This document shows, in pieces, positions 62,751 to 64,000 of a stretch of 64,000 bases of DNA; position 1 is the stretch's first letter, and each line of letters starts with the position of its first letter. Source of the DNA: Nostoc sp. JL33 (GTDB lineage Bacteria; Cyanobacteriota; Cyanobacteriia; Cyanobacteriales; Nostocaceae); the NCBI RefSeq assembly GCF_017114985.1, contig NZ_JABXKP010000078.1, positions 62,001-126,000 of the forward strand, written 5' to 3'. Under the pieces are notes generated by a model. It had not been told where the DNA came from and made no database searches. It worked only from the letters and a program-made list of their open reading frames with translations. The translations under genes and the position numbers were made by a program.

Positions 62751-63913
62751 AGAGTTCCTTTAGCCCAATAAAGCATTACTTCGGCTGCTGCAATATCTCT
62801 ATCTTGCGAATATCTACAAACACTGCACTCATGCACTCGGATATCGAGTGTCTTTTTGTGCTGATTTCCGCATTTAGGACAGGTTTGAGAAGGCTTTACT
62901 TGGCGCGTTGGAACTTCGATAAATACACCACCAATCTGTTCTACTTTGTATTTGATAGTGCTGCGTAACACTCCAAAACCAACGTCAAGAATGGACTTAT
63001 TTAGTCCAGCCTTTTGCTTTTTACGGTTGCCAATTTTTGCTTTTCGGGTCATGTTTTTGACTTCTAGCTTTTCAGTCGCTACCATGCTGTTACTGCTAGT
63101 GATAAGTGAGGCGACTTGATGAACCCAATTCTGCCTCTGGTTAGCAACTTTGCATTTTAGTTTACTAACTTTGATAACAGCTTTTTTCCATCTTCTAGAA
63201 GCAAATATTTTCTTCTTTCTATTCGGTGCGCGTTTTCGTCTTTTCTCCTTAGATGCTTTCTTAATTAGATGTTCAGCATTTCTCAAAAACTTAGGAGCGT
63301 CGATTTGTTGATGATTCTCGCCGTCAGTAATTGATAACGCTGCGTTACATCCCAGATCAATGCCGATAGCACCAATGGGTAAAATCTCTGGTTTCAGAAC
63401 TTGATCTAAAATGTCAACTGTAATAGATGCGTACCATTTTCCATTCCGAAAAACGATAGTGCAAGTAGTTGGTTTGCCCCAGTACTTAGCCTGTCCACGC
63501 ATCTGAATACGCCCAATTTTAGATAAATTCAGATAACCATTTTCACCGTCTGACTCTACCTTGAAACCTGCACAGTCTGGATAAGTCCAACCTGAATAAT
63601 GTCTAATTGACTTGAATCTAGGACATTTGGCTAATCCTTTTAACCAACGCTCAAAAGCATAATCAACACGCTTGAGAGTTGCTTGCAGTGCATGGCTGGG
63701 AAGTTTTTTGTACTCTGTCCAGACTTCTTTAAATGCTGGTAAACAATTCTGTTGCTCAAAATAATCAACCCGATGATTGAACTTTTGATATTGAGTAAAC
63801 CTGTTATTGACTGCGGCATTGAATAAATCCTTATGAAGCTTTCGATGATACCGCAGGTCTTTTTCTATTTGAGTATTTGGATATAACCGAAAAGTCATTC
63901 TTCTAATAGCCAC
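62582..63913 (-). CDS. tnpB: TnpB RNA-guided nuclease (IS200/IS605-type OrfB)
   Basis: 443 aa. N-terminal helix-turn-helix domain, then a RuvC-like nuclease with all three acidic residues in place: Asp186 (GIDLGCNA), Glu281 (VATEKLEV) and Asp373 (SQDRDIAAAE). The zinc ribbon has Cys345/348 (CPKCGN) and Cys363/366 (CSVC). The Lys/Arg-rich stretch 216-260 fits nucleic-acid binding. The final ~50 residues overlap the guide-RNA region. TnpB cuts DNA matching its omega RNA guide and helps retain the element. No TnpA transposase is present, so it depends on one elsewhere. Confidence 0.9.
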   Translation of the reverse strand: MAIRRMTFRLYPNTQIEKDLRYHRKLHKDLFNAAVNNRFTQYQKFNHRVDYFEQQNCLPAFKEVWTEYKKLPSHALQATLKRVDYAFERWLKGLAKCPRFKSIRHYSGWTYPDCAGFKVESDGENGYLNLSKIGRIQMRGQAKYWGKPTTCTIVFRNGKWYASITVDILDQVLKPEILPIGAIGIDLGCNAALSITDGENHQQIDAPKFLRNAEHLIKKASKEKRRKRAPNRKKKIFASRRWKKAVIKVSKLKCKVANQRQNWVHQVASLITSSNSMVATEKLEVKNMTRKAKIGNRKKQKAGLNKSILDVGFGVLRSTIKYKVEQIGGVFIEVPTRQVKPSQTCPKCGNQHKKTLDIRVHECSVCRYSQDRDIAAAEVMLYWAKGTLPGAGTVLVGADLTSSTSRTRKQAGSMRQMGELKRQKSQATLGNVETPGSNEVSQG

Positions 63914-64000
63914 AGTCTAATCACCCCCTTGTTTTGCCTACCTGTATGTATATACAATAAGACTAACACGTATCCCGGTAAAATATATGGCTAGAACTGA
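63914..64000. other. Left flank of the TnpB element, window edge
   Basis: It contains a near-palindrome (tgtatgtatataca, about 63943-63956) and, on the plus strand, a possible start ATG 63987 (MART...) running off the window. This could be a divergent gene, but only four codons are visible. The left end of the element cannot be placed. Confidence 0.3.

Overview
The window looks like chromosomal DNA from a filamentous, Nostoc/Anabaena-type (Nostocales) cyanobacterium. The grounds are the very frequent HIP1 octamer GCGATCGC, many heptanucleotide tandem repeats and small palindromic dispersed repeats between genes, a complete flv4-sll0218-flv2 photoprotection operon, cyanobacterial families such as DUF1823, and A/T-rich spacers. 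No rRNA, tRNA, CRISPR array or prophage was recognised.

Layout. 1-6.4 kb: a MITE, a 21-bp tandem repeat, an SLH/DUF1565 beta-helix protein, a cyanobacterial hypothetical, a large coiled-coil/TPR membrane protein and a small conserved protein. 6.4-8.3 kb: a GmrSD-like DUF262/DUF1524 protein, probably defence. 8.6-12.4 kb: two overlapping two-component genes (sensor hybrid kinase plus receiver-kinase). 12.6-18.1 kb: a PLP D-cysteine desulfhydrase/ACC-deaminase-like gene diverging from flv4-sll0218-flv2. 18.3-23.6 kb: a small YozE-like gene and a GldA/GldF/GldG/DUF4340 ABC export operon, interrupted by a four-helix-bundle (S23) cassette carrying an in-frame stop. 23.7-29.8 kb: purU, a membrane/coiled-coil hypothetical divergent from a TerB-dynamin gene split by an in-frame TAA, an M41-like membrane peptidase and a CopZ-like metallochaperone. 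30-37 kb: alaS, an AllA-like protein, a group 2 sigma factor, a RibD-type deaminase and an exported hypothetical. 38.1-52.5 kb: an exopolysaccharide/O-antigen-type locus (BY-kinase/Wzz, GT-D-like, several GT2/GT4 enzymes, Wzx flippase, Wzy polymerase, methyltransferase, WecB/TagA), followed by a convergent Tat-exported GH10 xylanase-like enzyme. 54.5-61.9 kb: acylphosphatase, DUF1823, a GH13 enzyme, DAHP synthase, a 2TM protein, a polyphosphate-glucokinase-like ROK protein and a peptidoglycan-binding protein. 62-64 kb: a decayed AAA ATPase interrupted by a TnpB (IS200/IS605-type) element.

The main theme beyond ordinary genes is how much small repeats have reshaped genes. Repeat DNA supplies the 3' ends of at least three CDSs and an in-frame internal segment of one. 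Two apparently single-mutation nonsense alleles (S23 protein, TerB-dynamin) and a TnpB-associated AAA-ATPase remnant complete the accessory picture. I do not see a clear-cut new system. The best candidate for an undescribed module is the divergent pair at 24.6-28.6 kb (membrane/coiled-coil protein plus TerB-dynamin GTPase).
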